64,000 bases of DNA from Roseimarinus sediminis (lineage in GTDB: Bacteria; Bacteroidota; Bacteroidia; Bacteroidales; Prolixibacteraceae), in contig NZ_JBNPXV010000003.1 of NCBI RefSeq assembly GCF_050433125.1, forward strand, positions 62,001 through 126,000. Direction: 5' to 3'. Shown here piece after piece: positions 63,465-64,000 of this stretch (the first letter of the stretch is position 1; each line of letters begins with the position of its first letter). The notes beneath the pieces are model-generated. The model saw only the letters and a list, made by a program, of their open reading frames with translations, was not told where the DNA came from and searched no databases. The position numbers and the translations under genes are program-made.

Positions 63465-64000
63465 ATGAATCAAAACAGCAAAACCATGAAGACTTTGAAA
63501 TATTATTTAACAGAAAACCTGCTTACCCCCGATCCATCGGATTACAGAGCACGGGTAGAACTTAGCCGGACTTATACAATGGAAGAGGTAAAAGCCGAAA
63601 TGCTCAAACGCGGCACCTCGCTCACCATGACCGACATTAACGCCGTACTGACCCTGCTCGATCAGGTGCTAAGCGAACTGATAGCCGAAGGTTTACCATT
63701 TAAGCTGTCATTATGCAAAGGGGCACCATCCATCAGCGGGATTTTCGACAGTCCCGACGATGCCTTCGATTCAAAACGTCACCAGGTAAAATACAAGCTG
63801 CAACCCGGAGCACTGGTGCTCGAAGCCCTTAAAAAAATCAAAACAGAGAAGACCGTTGCTGACAAAAAAATGCCCCATATCGGGCAATTTAAGGATGTAA
63901 ACAGCCAAACTGCCGACCATTTTATCAGTCCCGGGGGCATTGGCGAATTGCAGGGCAGCCTTCTTAAATTCGATGCCAATGATCCGGAACAGGGCATCCG
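63465..64000 (+). CDS. HU-like DNA-binding domain protein (DUF4469 type), partial
   Basis: The window ends inside this gene (first 178 codons seen). Start at 63465, or at 63486 where a second ATG precedes KTLKYYLTENLL. The N-terminal 115 residues match the Bacteroides HU-HIG family: YRARVELSRTYTMEEVKAEML, RGTSLTMTDINAVLTLLDQVL, LSLCKGAPSISGIF, then a region expected to continue into an Ig-like DUF4469 domain. These atypical HU-like proteins are common next to repeats and mobile regions. It follows the 240-bp repeats. Confidence 0.8.
   Translation, partial: MNQNSKTMKTLKYYLTENLLTPDPSDYRARVELSRTYTMEEVKAEMLKRGTSLTMTDINAVLTLLDQVLSELIAEGLPFKLSLCKGAPSISGIFDSPDDAFDSKRHQVKYKLQPGALVLEALKKIKTEKTVADKKMPHIGQFKDVNSQTADHFISPGGIGELQGSLLKFDANDPEQGI

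Overview
The window reads as chromosomal DNA of a Bacteroidota member, most likely a marine or sediment Bacteroidales/Marinilabiliales-type bacterium. The evidence is the type IX secretion gene porQ beside cmk and ispH, lipoproteins with Bacteroidota-style lipoboxes, DUF3078, DUF4369-TlpA and GIN-domain proteins, a Bacteroides-type HU-like protein, promoters of the TTTG/TAnnTTTG kind, and the near absence of Shine-Dalgarno sequences. No phage, plasmid, CRISPR array or intact insertion sequence is visible. One tRNA gene (Pro, CGG) is present.

Layout. 0.2-4.2 kb: ZIP metal transporter, then a leftward pepT-tilS-nth run. 4.4-8.0 kb: a 1157-residue protein that is probably a PPi-type PEP carboxykinase. 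8.1-8.45 kb: tRNA-Pro followed by decayed copies of its own 3' end and terminator. 8.6-13.6 kb: acetate transporter, pectin methylesterase, and a GlcNAc-related pair (NagX-like membrane protein and GH20 hexosaminidase). 14-17.5 kb: TlpA-like lipoprotein, outer-membrane protein, glutamate dehydrogenase. 17.7-23 kb: a LuxR-type regulator with a non-phosphorylatable receiver, 5 bp downstream of a giant sensor with four 128-residue repeats, receiver domains and a PPDK-type ATP-grasp domain. 25.7-29.2 kb: ECF sigma factor, anti-sigma-like protein and beta-helix envelope proteins, with matching ECF-type promoter motifs. 31.7-35.6 kb: ablA-ablB, a 72-residue four-cysteine protein and a sodium:solute symporter in one tight leftward operon, probably for N-epsilon-acetyl-beta-lysine osmolyte physiology. 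37-43 kb: porQ-cmk-ispH, macrodomain, DUF3078, CYTH. 45-48.7 kb: large secreted BNR-repeat protein. 49.5-53.3 kb: a VTC-domain / DUF4956 / DUF2490 cluster. 53.6-58.8 kb: S9 peptidase, ADP-forming acyl-CoA synthetase and Usp-like protein. 59-60.7 kb: an OmpA/TSP3 gene interrupted by an in-frame TGA exactly where a conserved cysteine is expected. 61.4-64 kb: miaB, two 240-bp direct repeats, and the start of an HU-like gene.

The best candidates for undescribed biology are (i) the giant sensor plus degenerate LuxR regulator at 17688-22999, (ii) the VTC/DUF4956 cluster at 49511-53293, (iii) the abl operon with its extra small Cys protein and symporter, and (iv) the ECF sigma/GIN-domain regulon with the motif GCAACCC-N15-GTCT. 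Function calls rest on reading motifs by eye; no database search was possible.
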